Assembly: GCA_964448935.1 (NCBI GenBank)
Contig: CAYVBE010000002.1
Location: forward strand, 4,672 to 68,671
DNA: 64,000 nt
Direction of reading: 5' to 3'
From: CAYVBE01 sp964448935
GTDB taxonomy: Bacteria; Planctomycetota; Brocadiia; SM23-32
The position numbers and the translations under genes are program-made. This document shows, piece by piece, positions 1 to 9,379 of this stretch. The number at the start of each line of letters is the position of its first letter. Positions within the stretch are counted from its first letter, which is position 1. The notes below the pieces were generated by a model that saw only the letters and a list, made by a program, of their open reading frames with translations, searched no databases and had not been told where the DNA came from.

Positions 1-3000
1 GCCATAGATCTGTCGAGCGGCAAGCTCGCCTGGCGATTCACTACCGGGGGACCGATCCGGTTTGCGCCGGCTATCGCCCGGGGGAAAGCGTATGTGGCGT
101 CCGATGACGGGTGGCTTTACTGCCTGAACGCGGCAAACGGAGAGTTGGTGTGGAAGTCCCGGGCGGCTCTGGCGGACGACCAGATACTGGGTAACGGCCG
201 TATGATCTCCCGGTGGCCGCTGCGCAGCGGCGTTCTGGTAAGTGACGGTGTCGCTTACGTCACAGCCGGCATGTGGCCGGCCGAGGGGGTCTTTGTGTAT
301 GCGTTGGACGCCGAAACCGGCCGGATTCTCTGGTGCAACGACACCGGCAACGCCATGTGGATGGCCCAACCGCACGGGGGCTCGTACGCGATGACAGGGG
401 TGGTGCCTCAGGGATACCTGCTTGCCTCAGAAGACCTGCTGCTCGTTCCCACGGGCAGGTCTGTGCCGGCGGCGTACGAGCGGAGCACGGGGCGGTTGCT
501 CTATTACCGGCAGTCGGCTCAGAGAGCGGGTGGCAGCACATGGGCGTGCATTGACGAGGCGCGGGGGTGGTTCTTCAACCGCAACGTCGGCTGGCCGCTA
601 ATGGGTGCATATTCCCTGGCATCGGGCGAGTGGACGCGCAAGCAGTGGTCGGTGGACGAACTGGTGGTCGGCCCCGATGGGGAGTACACGGCGGATTCTA
701 ACTCCGTGCGCGGTGAGGGATTGCAGGCCTCTCATCCCGGTTCCACATACTCGCTGGCTCTGGCAGGCCGGACGTTGCTGGCGGGCGGCGCCGACAGCAT
801 CACCGCTTACGACGTGCCGGAAAACAAGCAGGTCTGGCAGGCTGAAGTGGAAGGCGAGACGCGGGGCATAGCCGCTGCGAACGGGCGCCTGGTCGTCTCA
901 ACGAGCGAAGGTATCATCTACTGCTTCAAACCCGGCCGGGAGAGCGGCAAGCACCCCGTTCAGATCGCAAGCCCCACTGAGAACACGTCAACCGACACGG
1001 TTTCCCCGGCAGTTCAACGGGTTCTGGCGATAGTCGCAGAGCGCGGCCTGACAAAAGGATATGCCCTCGTTGTCGGCTCGGCGAATGCCCGTCTGGGACA
1101 GGAGATCGCCGCGCATACTTCCCTCCACGTCATTACGGTTCTAAAGGACGAGGCCAAAGTCGCCGCCGAAAGGCAACGGCTCCTTTCCGAGACCGATCTG
1201 TACGGAGCCCGCATCGCCGTGCAGTATCTGGCGAACCCATCGGACCTGCCCTACGCACCGTATTTCGCCAATCTCGTGGTTATCTGCGAAGAGCCCGAAG
1301 GGCTATCGGGAGAGGAACTCTACCGCGTCCTGCGGCCGTGCGGCGGAATCATGTGCTTTGTGGGGGCCGGCCGTGCGACTCAAGCACAACTCCTCAAAGA
1401 GGCGGACGTGCCCCAGGACGAGATCGAGTCCCGGCAAGACACTCAGGTCGTTGTCAGAGGGAAACTGCCGGGTGCGCTCGACTGGGATTCCGAGGTGACC
1501 TGCGACCAGCGGGTCAAGTGGCCGCTCGAGCTTCTGTGGCATGGCGGCCCGGGCCCGGCCAGGATGACCGACCGGCACTGGGGAGCCCCGCTTCCGGTGG
1601 CGGCCGAGGGGCGGTACTTTGTGATCGGGGAACACGATGTCATGGCCGTGGACGCGTATAACGGCTGCGAGCTCTGGTCGCGCCCGGTTGCCAACGCGTT
1701 CAGCCGGCCGCTCCGACTGCTCACCGCCCTGGCCGCCGACGATCAGAGCGTGTACCTGACGTTCGGGCACATAACCTACCAACTCGACGCGCAGACGGGT
1801 GAGCAGTTGAAGGTCTACGGCGATTTCGCGGCTCCGGAACGCCATTCGCTCGAAAAACCCCATGGGTTCGACTTTGAGTTGGACGAGCAGCACCGTGCCG
1901 CCATCGCGTTCAAGAACTCCTCCGACGGCCTGCTCGTGGCTCTGAAGACCGTGGACCCGGTGTTGACCCGTTGGGATGGCTGGGAGTTGTTTTTCGACTT
2001 CCGCCCGCCATCCAGGCGCACGGAACTCTACGGGCCGGGCGTTTTCCATCTGCTGGTCGAGACGAAGTCCGGCAAATGCAGGCCCGGCATCGGGCCGGTG
2101 CATCCGCACGTGAGAGTAACGCAATCAGAGTCGGGCGACGGCAGCGATATCGCCCTGCTAATCCCATGGGAGGAGATCGTCAAGATAATCGGGGATAAGC
2201 CGGCGGACTTCGGTTTCGCAGCCGTGCTGACCTCCGACGACGGCCGGGGCAGGCGCAAGACTAATCTCCTGGGGAGCAGATACGCCTACGTCTTCAACGA
2301 CGGCTGGCCGACCTTTGTGCTGGACTCGGGGGAAGCTACTCCGCCGGCAGGCGGTTCGGCCGTGCCCGTTGTGCCCTGGAGCGAGTTGCCGGCCGTGGCG
2401 CGTCAAACGGGCGGACGACTGCCCTCCCGGCCCGGCGCGGAGGATTCCGCCGGCTGGAGAGGGTTCTGGCAGAAACAACTGGCAGGGCCCCTGCCCGGTC
2501 GGGCCCGGGACGAGACGCCGCTGTACGATCCGTCCCGCGTTCAGCCGTTCACGGGTGAGGAGCAGCCGAAGTCCTACCGGAAAGCCTACGGGTGCGCCGG
2601 AATCATCACTTCTGCCACGATGGACTTTTTCCGGTCGGGCACACTGGGGTTCTTTGACTTCGAGGACGACAGCGGCTTACGGAACTTCGGCGGGATGAAG
2701 CCCGGTTGCGGATTCTCCGGCGGCCTTCTTCCGGCGTTGGGGCTGCTCATCTCCAACGAAGCCAGCAGTGGCTGCACGTGTTCCTACAACCTGCAGTGCT
2801 CGCTGGCGCTGGCCCCGGCCGCAGAGCGCAGCAACGAGGACTGGGCGGTTCACTACAGTGAGGCCCGGCCGGGAGCGTCTCTGGAGGGAACGGCTCTCAA
2901 CCTGGGCGCGCCAGGAGACCGGCGCGATGGCCGGGGCGCTTTGTGGCTCGGCATCCCGAGGCCGTGGACCGGGGAGGCGGGTCGGCGCGAAGGCTTAAGC

Positions 3001-4632
3001 CTGACCGTGCCTCTGCACACGGAAGGCTACCGGGGGGGCGGTGCTTACCGGGTGAACGCGGACCGGGTGCCTATCGAGGGAACGGAGCGCCCATGGATCT
3101 ACGCTTCCGGCTATCGAGGTCTGAAGAGCGCGGTTCTTGACCTGTCATTCTATGAGCCGGTCCTTGGCGTACCGTCCTTCCAGTGCGAACGTGCTCCTGG
3201 CATAGACGGCCTTCTGGACGACGCGTGCTGGGACGGCAGCGGCCGCGTTTGCTTTCCCCTGCAGGAGCAGTATGTCTACTGTTGGGAACCGGATCCACCG
3301 GAGCCTTCGGGGCATCCCGGAACCAGAGTTTACATGCGTCACGATGAGCAGAACCTTTACGTCGCGGGCGTGCGCACGGCGAGAGTTAACGAGCGGGGGC
3401 GTGCCCTGCCCTGGAAGGCGCAGACGCAGGGACAGGATGCGCCTGTCTGGCAGGACGATTCGTTTGAAATGTACATCACGGGCAATGGAGTCCCGAAATT
3501 CGTTCACCTGGGTCTGTCCCCTTCCGGCGCCCGGTATGATGGGCTATGGAGCGCAGTTTGCGAGATCCCTCTTCTTGATGACATCGTGTTAGACGGCGAG
3601 GGAAGCGACTGGGCCGAGAAGGGTTTCCACATCAGTATGTTCGGCAAGGGAGAATGCCGCATCGGCTGGACCGACCGCGGACTTCTCCTGCTGGGGGAAT
3701 TCGAAGATGGTTTCTTCCCCGGCGACAGGCGTTATCCGGACGTGGTGTTCGTGGCCGTTGACCTCGCAACGGGAGACTCACTTCAGCTCGCCGTCCGCCC
3801 CGGTGAAGGGATGTCGGTGATGGAGCACTACGCCGACCAGAGCGTCGAGAAGGCGCACGTCCAGCCGGCCACCGGCCGGACAGACGGCGCTTACGTCGTC
3901 GAGGCGCTGTTCCCCTGGGCGACCCTGAACCTTGGACCTGCAACGCGCAAGGAGATCGGATTCGCCGTCGCCTGCGCCTCGCGCGACAGTCGGTGGTTTG
4001 CACGCGGGATGCGAGGGGTCGCCAGGGACTTCAATCACATGGCCCGTCTCCGCCTGGCCGACCGGGCAGGTGCGCCGGCCGCACTGACTGGGCCGGGTGC
4101 GCCCGCTCTACTTCGCGTTGAGGAAGACGCCGGCTGGAACGGCACCTGGTCCGGCGCGGTCAAGATGGACGGTGATACGGTGACCGCTGAAATGGCCATC
4201 CCGTGGACTACCCTGGCCGCCGTCGGGCTGGACAGGGATGCACTGACGGTGAAGTTCGATGAATCCGGGAAAGTAACGCCCTCCATGATAGAGGCAAAGG
4301 CACATGCAGGATACTTGCTGCCCGTGCATCCCATGGTGCCCCGGGCGACTGCAAATCCCTATACCGTCCGGTTGCACTTCGCCGAACCGGACGACGCAGC
4401 GCCCGGACAGCGCGTCTTCGACGTCAAACTGCAGGGCCGCACCGTTCTGGAGCACCTGGACGTCGTGAAGGAAGCCGGAGGGCGTTTCCGGGCGCTGGTG
4501 AAGGAATTCAAGGGCGTTGAGGCCGAAAACGTCCTGACCGTCGAACTCGTCCCCCGAGCCGACGATCTGACGCCTTCTACGGCCCCTGTACTCTCCGGCC
4601 TGGAAGTGATGCTTGAACGCGAAGGCGAGTAG
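1..4632 (+). CDS. Giant mosaic protein: PQQ-like beta-propeller, methyltransferase-like fold, CBM9-like and malectin-like modules (5' partial)
   Basis: The reading frame is open from base 1, and the codons before the first internal GTG (94) already read as propeller repeat (AIDLSSGKLAWRF), so the gene begins outside the window; at least 1,543 residues are present. From about 1-940 the protein shows PQQ/quinoprotein-type blades (GWLYCLNAANGELVWKS, ALDAETGRILW). From about 1018-1470 a Rossmann-like stretch resembles a SAM methyltransferase or its inactive relative (ALVVGSANARLGQEIA, then YRVLRPCGGIMCFVG). Propeller sequence resumes at about 1560-1800 (MAVDAYNGCELWSRP). CBM9-like or DOMON-like beta-sandwich segments follow at about 1810-2330, 3170-3560 and 3600-4050 (IDGLLDDACWDGS, DSFEMYITGNG). 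The end (about 4360-4625, TVRLHFAEPDD) looks malectin-like. Such mosaics are typical of planctomycetes and are usually exported, but the signal region is not visible here. It converges with the next gene 3 nt away. The catalytic role, if any, is unknown. Confidence 0.8.
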   Translation, partial: AIDLSSGKLAWRFTTGGPIRFAPAIARGKAYVASDDGWLYCLNAANGELVWKSRAALADDQILGNGRMISRWPLRSGVLVSDGVAYVTAGMWPAEGVFVYALDAETGRILWCNDTGNAMWMAQPHGGSYAMTGVVPQGYLLASEDLLLVPTGRSVPAAYERSTGRLLYYRQSAQRAGGSTWACIDEARGWFFNRNVGWPLMGAYSLASGEWTRKQWSVDELVVGPDGEYTADSNSVRGEGLQASHPGSTYSLALAGRTLLAGGADSITAYDVPENKQVWQAEVEGETRGIAAANGRLVVSTSEGIIYCFKPGRESGKHPVQIASPTENTSTDTVSPAVQRVLAIVAERGLTKGYALVVGSANARLGQEIAAHTSLHVITVLKDEAKVAAERQRLLSETDLYGARIAVQYLANPSDLPYAPYFANLVVICEEPEGLSGEELYRVLRPCGGIMCFVGAGRATQAQLLKEADVPQDEIESRQDTQVVVRGKLPGALDWDSEVTCDQRVKWPLELLWHGGPGPARMTDRHWGAPLPVAAEGRYFVIGEHDVMAVDAYNGCELWSRPVANAFSRPLRLLTALAADDQSVYLTFGHITYQLDAQTGEQLKVYGDFAAPERHSLEKPHGFDFELDEQHRAAIAFKNSSDGLLVALKTVDPVLTRWDGWELFFDFRPPSRRTELYGPGVFHLLVETKSGKCRPGIGPVHPHVRVTQSESGDGSDIALLIPWEEIVKIIGDKPADFGFAAVLTSDDGRGRRKTNLLGSRYAYVFNDGWPTFVLDSGEATPPAGGSAVPVVPWSELPAVARQTGGRLPSRPGAEDSAGWRGFWQKQLAGPLPGRARDETPLYDPSRVQPFTGEEQPKSYRKAYGCAGIITSATMDFFRSGTLGFFDFEDDSGLRNFGGMKPGCGFSGGLLPALGLLISNEASSGCTCSYNLQCSLALAPAAERSNEDWAVHYSEARPGASLEGTALNLGAPGDRRDGRGALWLGIPRPWTGEAGRREGLSLTVPLHTEGYRGGGAYRVNADRVPIEGTERPWIYASGYRGLKSAVLDLSFYEPVLGVPSFQCERAPGIDGLLDDACWDGSGRVCFPLQEQYVYCWEPDPPEPSGHPGTRVYMRHDEQNLYVAGVRTARVNERGRALPWKAQTQGQDAPVWQDDSFEMYITGNGVPKFVHLGLSPSGARYDGLWSAVCEIPLLDDIVLDGEGSDWAEKGFHISMFGKGECRIGWTDRGLLLLGEFEDGFFPGDRRYPDVVFVAVDLATGDSLQLAVRPGEGMSVMEHYADQSVEKAHVQPATGRTDGAYVVEALFPWATLNLGPATRKEIGFAVACASRDSRWFARGMRGVARDFNHMARLRLADRAGAPAALTGPGAPALLRVEEDAGWNGTWSGAVKMDGDTVTAEMAIPWTTLAAVGLDRDALTVKFDESGKVTPSMIEAKAHAGYLLPVHPMVPRATANPYTVRLHFAEPDDAAPGQRVFDVKLQGRTVLEHLDVVKEAGGRFRALVKEFKGVEAENVLTVELVPRADDLTPSTAPVLSGLEVMLEREGE

Positions 4633-4635
4633 GTG

Positions 4636-6108
4636 TCACCGATCCATCAGGCGTTTGAGGTGGGCGCGGTCGGGGCGGACGGCCATGGTGGAGGCGTCGG
4701 CGTAGCTGACCTGCCCCTTTGAGGCCCCCTTCAGGCGGCGGACGTTTTTACAGCGGGTGTAGGTGACCTCGGCGTAGTCGGTGCCGCGTATCTTGGAGAA
4801 GTGGACCGCCAGTTGAGCGCCGTCCTGCAGGGCGGTCTGTGACACCTGCCCGTCCGGCCCCTGCCGCACCACCACGTGCGGTCCCGGCCAGCCGCGCACG
4901 TGCATCCAGTAATCGTTGCCGTTGGCGATGGTGAAGGTCAGCCGCTCGTTCTCCCGCGCGTTGCGTGCCACCAGTATCCGGTGACCGTCCCGTGATTCGA
5001 ACTCGCGCGGCCCCGCCTTGCGTTTCCGCCGCTCCGTCACCGTCTCTTTCGAGGGCAGAAGGCCGGCCGCTTGCCACTGCTCGCGAAGTTCCCGCAGCTC
5101 CTCGGCGGCGTCGGCCGCCTCCGCCCTTTCGAGCGCGGACTGCAGCCGATCGAGTTCCCGCCGGGTGGCCTCCAGGCGTCGCTGCAGTTCCTCCCGACTG
5201 TCCATAGCTTTTCGATACCGGCGAAACAGCCGCTCCATGTTCTGCGTCGGGCTTAGCGCCGGGTCCAGCTCGATCCTCACCTGCGGCCGGTCGGGGTCGA
5301 AGACATCCTCCAGCATCACTTCCTCCTGCCCCTTGCGCAGCTTGTGCAGTGCCAGCTTGAGCAGCTCGCCCTTCCGCCGCCACGACTCGGCCTTCTCGGC
5401 GCGTTCCAATTCTTTGCGGATGTTATGCAATCGGCGCCGGACCCGCTTGATGCTCGTCTGCAGGGCCCCGGTTACTTCCGCGCGGAGGTCCGCCACCCGC
5501 TGCTCGGACTCAAGCCCGGCGTAATGGGCCTGTATGGCACCGCTGAGGGCCAGCGCATCATCCGGATCCCTGCGGTCGGCGAAGCGGTCACGGTAGGCCT
5601 CCTCAGGCAGGTCGCCGGGCGGCTCCGGCATCCGGTAGGGTTCCCCCGGCCAGAGCTTCCGGCGGGCTGAATTCTCCCGGCGCAGGCACGCCAGCACCCG
5701 GTCCGATTCGTCCACCAGCACCAGGTTCGAGGCCACGCCCATCAGCTCCGCCACCAGTTTGACCGGATGTGGGCGCATCAGTTGGTCCCGCTCGGTGAAC
5801 TTCAACACCACGATGCGGTCATTGGGAACCTGGCGCATGTCGCGCAGCGGCGCGTCCGTTATGTGCTGGCGAACCACGTTGCAGAAGCCCGTCGCGGGCT
5901 TTCCGTGCTCCGGTCGGGTGGTGAGCAAGTGGATGCGGCTGAAACGCTGGTGCGCGCACAGCAGCAGCCAGTAAACCAGTGCCCCGTCCCGCACCGTGAG
6001 CACGAGGCGGTCGGGCCGGGGCTGATCAATGCGCTCCAGGCGCCCGCCGCGCAGTCGGGGCGCCAGGTCGCGCACCACGGTTTTGATTTCAGCCATCGAA
6101 AGCGCCAT
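4636..6108 (-). CDS. rqcH: NFACT-family ribosome quality control protein (RqcH/NEMF-like, formerly fibronectin-binding)
   Basis: A protein of 490 aa. NFACT-N begins at the ATG (AEIKTVVRDLAPRLRGGRLERI), a charged coiled-coil middle follows (about residues 195-345, with many Arg/Glu heptads), and a C-terminal NFACT-R domain ends it (FESRDGHRILVARNARENERLTF, DYWMHVRGWPGPHVVV). RqcH binds stalled 50S subunits carrying peptidyl-tRNA and adds C-terminal alanine tails. The Asp97-Arg98 pair needed for tRNA-Ala recruitment in the Bacillus subtilis protein is present at the same numbers (PNDRIVVLKF), which argues for a functional tailing factor. The protein is shorter than the roughly 570 aa of Firmicutes RqcH, mainly in the middle region. 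Start 6108 keeps the full NFACT-N domain; an ATG four codons in is an alternative. It is a single gene convergent with the giant protein. Confidence 0.9.
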   Translation of the reverse strand: MALSMAEIKTVVRDLAPRLRGGRLERIDQPRPDRLVLTVRDGALVYWLLLCAHQRFSRIHLLTTRPEHGKPATGFCNVVRQHITDAPLRDMRQVPNDRIVVLKFTERDQLMRPHPVKLVAELMGVASNLVLVDESDRVLACLRRENSARRKLWPGEPYRMPEPPGDLPEEAYRDRFADRRDPDDALALSGAIQAHYAGLESEQRVADLRAEVTGALQTSIKRVRRRLHNIRKELERAEKAESWRRKGELLKLALHKLRKGQEEVMLEDVFDPDRPQVRIELDPALSPTQNMERLFRRYRKAMDSREELQRRLEATRRELDRLQSALERAEAADAAEELRELREQWQAAGLLPSKETVTERRKRKAGPREFESRDGHRILVARNARENERLTFTIANGNDYWMHVRGWPGPHVVVRQGPDGQVSQTALQDGAQLAVHFSKIRGTDYAEVTYTRCKNVRRLKGASKGQVSYADASTMAVRPDRAHLKRLMDR

Positions 6109-6195
6109 CTGATCACCCGCCCGAGGGATAGGGAATTCAGGTTAGCCGGTCGCGGCCGGGCAGTCAAATCGGCAGGCCGGTAGAAGCTTCGGTTT

Positions 6196-6224
6196 TTGCA
6201 TTGCTGGCCGCCAGGGCGTATAAT
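6196..6224 (+). promoter_or_regulatory. Putative sigma-70 promoter of tatA-hisD
   Basis: TTGCAT (6196-6201), a 17-bp spacer and a perfect TATAAT (6219-6224) lie about 48 bp upstream of the tatA ATG. The -35 box matches only three of six bases, so the strength rests on the -10 box. Confidence 0.55.
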
Positions 6225-6272
6225 CCGAAGGTGACAGGCGCATACAGATGATACGGATACAAGGAGCACACG

Positions 6273-6509
6273 ATGTTAGGTTTTGTCAGCGGTCTGCCCG
6301 GCGGTGTCGAGTGGCTGATCATCCTTGTCGTAGCCCTGCTCATTTTCGGTTCTCGCCTGCCCTCCGTGATGCGGTCCATGGGCAGAAGCATCAACGAGTT
6401 CAAGCGAGGTCTGAACGAGAGCACGGATGAAGTGATCTCCGGTGACGACCAGCCCGATGAGCCGGAAAGCGACGAAGCTGAAGCGGAACCCTCCGACACC
6501 GCCGATTGA
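6273..6509 (+). CDS. tatA: Twin-arginine translocase subunit TatA/TatE
   Basis: A protein of 78 aa, the normal size for TatA. A short N-terminal transmembrane helix (VEWLIILVVALLIFGS) is followed by the conserved FG...LP hinge (IFGSRLPSVMRSMGRSINEFKRG), an amphipathic helix and a very acidic tail. TatA polymerises in the inner membrane to form the pore for folded proteins; the sulfatase at 25716 in this window carries a Tat signal and is a plausible client. The ATG has an AAGGAG site 6-7 nt upstream. No tatB or tatC is present in the window. The downstream hisD begins 51 nt later on the same strand and may be cotranscribed. Confidence 0.93.
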   Translation: MLGFVSGLPGGVEWLIILVVALLIFGSRLPSVMRSMGRSINEFKRGLNESTDEVISGDDQPDEPESDEAEAEPSDTAD

Positions 6510-6560
6510 GCCGTTTCCCGGACGGCGGCCTTCCTCCACGCACATACCGAGGTGCGCCCG

Positions 6561-7889
6561 ATGTCCCTGCCTTTGTGGAATACCGACGAGCCGGATTTCG
6601 CCCCGCGATGGTCTGCCCTTACGGGCAAGCTGGGCCTCGAGGAAGGTCTGACGGCCGGCCCCGCCGCGCGTGAACCCGCCATCAAGATAGTACGCCGGAT
6701 CATAGACGATGTGCGGACGCGCGGCGACGAGGCGCTGGTGGATTACGCGGAGCAGTTCGACGGTTGCCGGCTCACGCCTGACCGGCTGCGAGTGCCGCCG
6801 GAGCAGATCGAGGAGGCCGTCGGGCGTTGTCCGGATGAACTGCTTGCCGCCCTGCGCAAGGCGGCGGACAGGATACGCCGGTTCCAGGAACATATACTCT
6901 GCCCTCAGCCTGAGCCATTGCGCGAGGGCGGACGGACGCTCAGGCTGCGCTATCGGGCGGTTGATTCGGCGGGCATCTACGTGCCGGGCGGCACGGCCTC
7001 CCTGGCCTCAACCGTGCTGATGACCGCCCTGCCGGCGAAGGTGGCCGGCGTCGAGCGCATCGTGATGGTCTCCCCTCCCCGGCCGGACGGCGGCATCTCC
7101 GACGACAGGCTGGCGGCCGCGCACGTTGCAGGTGTGGACGAGATTTACCGCATCGGCGGCGCGGGCGCCGTCGCTGCCCTGGCCTACGGCACGGAGTCTG
7201 TGGAGCCGGTGGACTTCATCGCCGGACCGGGCAACATCTACGTGACATTGGCCAAGAAGGAGGTCTTCGGGCAGGTGGGCATCGAGGCGCTGCCCGGGCC
7301 GAGCGAGGTGGTCATCATCACCGATGAGTCGGTCCCGCCCGAGTGGCTGGCGGCGGACCTGATATCCCAGGCCGAGCACAACCCCGGCTCCGCCGTCCTT
7401 CTGACGCCTTCGGAGGAAACCGCCCAGGCCGCAGTGGCGGCCGTCGAGGAGCAACTGGCCGACCTGCCGCGCGCCCACCGGACCCGGCGCTGCCTGGGCG
7501 ACTATGGCGCCGCGCTCGTCACGAAGTCCCTGGAGGAATGCGTGAGCCTGTGCAACGATCTGGCGCCGGAGCACCTGCAGATTATGACCGAGCAGCCGGA
7601 AGAGGTGCTGCGGGACATCCGGCATGCGGGGGCCGTTTTCCTGGGGCGTTGGACCCCCGTGCCCATAGGAGACTACCTGGCCGGCCCGTCGCACGTGCTG
7701 CCCACAGGCAGCACGGCCCGGTATGCGAGCGGCCTGAGCGCCAACGACTTCCGCAAACGGACGAGCCTCATCCAGTACGGCCGGGAAGCCCTGAAGGAAG
7801 ACGCCGGCCCGCTGAGCCGGCTTGCCCGGGCCGAGGGCCTGGAAGGACACGCCCGGACGGTCGAGTTGCGCACGGAACAGGAGGCCTGA
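6561..7889 (+). CDS. hisD: Histidinol dehydrogenase
   Basis: A protein of 442 aa (E. coli HisD is 434 aa). It catalyses the last two oxidation steps of histidine synthesis (L-histidinol to L-histidine, NAD-dependent, zinc enzyme). Family signatures run in order: IYVPGGTASLASTVLM, GPGNIYVTLAKK, ALPGPSEVVIITDE, the metal/substrate Gln and His in ISQAEHNPGSAVLLT, the catalytic Glu-His in DLAPEHLQIM, and the C-terminal SGLSANDFRKRTS. An in-frame GTG exists at 6552, but the ATG at 6561 is chosen because GAGGTG (6549-6554) sits 6 nt before it. No other his genes lie nearby, so histidine synthesis genes are scattered in this genome. Confidence 0.96.
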   Translation: MSLPLWNTDEPDFAPRWSALTGKLGLEEGLTAGPAAREPAIKIVRRIIDDVRTRGDEALVDYAEQFDGCRLTPDRLRVPPEQIEEAVGRCPDELLAALRKAADRIRRFQEHILCPQPEPLREGGRTLRLRYRAVDSAGIYVPGGTASLASTVLMTALPAKVAGVERIVMVSPPRPDGGISDDRLAAAHVAGVDEIYRIGGAGAVAALAYGTESVEPVDFIAGPGNIYVTLAKKEVFGQVGIEALPGPSEVVIITDESVPPEWLAADLISQAEHNPGSAVLLTPSEETAQAAVAAVEEQLADLPRAHRTRRCLGDYGAALVTKSLEECVSLCNDLAPEHLQIMTEQPEEVLRDIRHAGAVFLGRWTPVPIGDYLAGPSHVLPTGSTARYASGLSANDFRKRTSLIQYGREALKEDAGPLSRLARAEGLEGHARTVELRTEQEA

Positions 7890-7899
7890 CGCCCGCCTC

Positions 7900-8391
7900 T
7901 CACGATTCTTCTTCCTCGTCCTCCATCGGCGGGTAGCCGGGTGGCGGCTCTTCCTCTATCGGACGGAATTCCCGATGCCAGGACGCCCCGCCGCCGTGGG
8001 TCTCCATGTTCTTTCGCATCCATCTCCTGATGAAATTCCGAATGGGCACGCGGGTGAAGGGGATGACCAGCAGGAAGCCGGCGGCGTCTGTCAGGACTCC
8101 GGGGGTGATCAGCAGAGCGCCGGCGATCAGTATCATCACGCCGTCCATCAGACCGTCCGCCGGCAACTCCCCGCGCTCCATCGAGTGCTGGATGTTGCGC
8201 AGGACTCTGAGCCCTTCCAAACGGGTCAGTGTAGCGCCCACGATGCCGGTGACGATAACCAGCAATATCGTCAGCAGCAGGCTGTCCCACAACTGGGTGA
8301 GCCGGACCAGCAGGTAGAGTTCCACCAGCGGCACGGCCGTCAGGAGCACTATGAGTTTCCAGAGCATCGCGTGGCCCAAACCGTTTGACAC
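7900..8391 (-). CDS. fxsA: FxsA family membrane protein
   Basis: A protein of 163 aa. It has the FxsA fold: an N-terminal helix (WKLIVLLTAVPLVELYLLV), a second helix (LLLTILLVIVTGIVGATLTRLEG), the amphipathic LRVLRNIQ segment, then MDGVMILIAGALLITPGVLTDAAGFLLVIPFTR, which is the most conserved part. The C-terminus is acidic and Pro-rich. FxsA in E. coli is an inner-membrane protein whose overproduction relieves phage T7 exclusion by the F plasmid; its normal role is not settled. The frame starts at GTG 8391; an internal ATG at 8367 also keeps all helices and cannot be excluded. The gene converges with hisD 10 nt away. Confidence 0.88.
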   Translation of the reverse strand: MSNGLGHAMLWKLIVLLTAVPLVELYLLVRLTQLWDSLLLTILLVIVTGIVGATLTRLEGLRVLRNIQHSMERGELPADGLMDGVMILIAGALLITPGVLTDAAGFLLVIPFTRVPIRNFIRRWMRKNMETHGGGASWHREFRPIEEEPPPGYPPMEDEEEES

Positions 8392-8424
8392 AAGTTGCCG
8401 GGCGCAATTAGACTTACCGTCCCC

Positions 8425-8453
8425 ATTTTAACCGATCAGTTCTGCCCTGTCAG
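8425..8453 (-). promoter_or_regulatory. Putative promoter of fxsA
   Basis: On the minus strand CTGACA (8453-8448), 17 bp, TAAAAT (8430-8425). Transcription would begin near 8418, giving a leader of about 27 nt before the GTG at 8391. Confidence 0.5.
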
Positions 8454-8461
8454 AGCCGTGT

Positions 8462-9379
8462 ATGGCCTGGATAGCTTATACTGTGGGAGTCGGTGCAATC
8501 GGAGCCGCTCTGCTTCTCGGGCGGGGCCTCCGGGAGGCCCGCAGCTACACCGTGCGCCGCGTCAAACTGCCCGCGGCCGTCACCCGGCTGCCGCCGCTCA
8601 AACTGCTTCACATCACCGACACGCACTTCAACGGTCGCGACGACCGGCTGCTGCAATTCCTGGAGGGTCTGACAGAGGAGGAGTTCGACCTGGTCGCTTA
8701 CACGGGTGATCTCATCCACCATAAGGGCGGGGTGGCCAGCTTGCGGCGGATGGTGAGCATGTTCCGGCCGCGCCTGGGGAGTTTTGCCGTGCTCGCCGGT
8801 CACGACTACGTTCATGTGGGAACCGTTGAGTCGTACCTGAAACTTCTGCTGCCGAGAAGGCCGCACCAGCGCCGGCCCACGAACCCCGTGGGGAAGATCA
8901 AGGGCGCGCTGAGAGACGCGGACGTCCATCTGCTGCAGGATACGCACCACGTGCTGGAGACCGGAAAGGGACGTCCGCTGGCCGTCGTAGGTCTGAAGGA
9001 TGCCTATCTATACCGCCCCTCCGTGCGACATGCATGGAAGAAGCTGCCCCCGGACATGCCGGTGCTGGCCCTGGCCCACTCGCCGGACGTGCTGCCGGCG
9101 CTGGCGCAGCGCGGGGCGGACGTGGCCCTGTTCGGGCACACGCACGGCGGGCAGATACGGCTGCCCTTCCTGGGCGCATTGGTAACACGCACAGACCTGC
9201 CGAGGCGCGCCGCGCGCGGGGTTTTCCACATGGGGCGGACCATCGCCTCCGTCAGCGCCGGCCTGGGGACGGCCCCCGCGTATCCCGTGCGGCTGCTCTG
9301 CCCTCCTGAGGCAGTGATCGTCGAGATAGCTTGCCCGCCGGAGGACGCCACCTCAATCCGGGAACTTGACCTTGGCTGA
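8462..9379 (+). CDS. Membrane-anchored calcineurin-like metallophosphoesterase
   Basis: A protein of 305 aa with an N-terminal hydrophobic anchor (AYTVGVGAIGAALLLGRG) and a calcineurin-like phosphoesterase domain. Metal-binding motifs are all present: LLHITDTHF (D-x-H), YTGDLIHH (GD), AGHD (the GNHD variant), LAHSPD, and the C-terminal GHTHGGQIRLP. This layout matches the YaeI/YkuE type of membrane-associated metallophosphoesterase. YkuE-type enzymes sit at the cell surface and some act on lipid-linked or nucleotide phosphodiesters; the substrate here is not predictable. The gene is followed directly by a DUF58 gene whose start overlaps its 3' end, so the two are probably translated together. 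Confidence 0.87.
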   Translation: MAWIAYTVGVGAIGAALLLGRGLREARSYTVRRVKLPAAVTRLPPLKLLHITDTHFNGRDDRLLQFLEGLTEEEFDLVAYTGDLIHHKGGVASLRRMVSMFRPRLGSFAVLAGHDYVHVGTVESYLKLLLPRRPHQRRPTNPVGKIKGALRDADVHLLQDTHHVLETGKGRPLAVVGLKDAYLYRPSVRHAWKKLPPDMPVLALAHSPDVLPALAQRGADVALFGHTHGGQIRLPFLGALVTRTDLPRRAARGVFHMGRTIASVSAGLGTAPAYPVRLLCPPEAVIVEIACPPEDATSIRELDLG

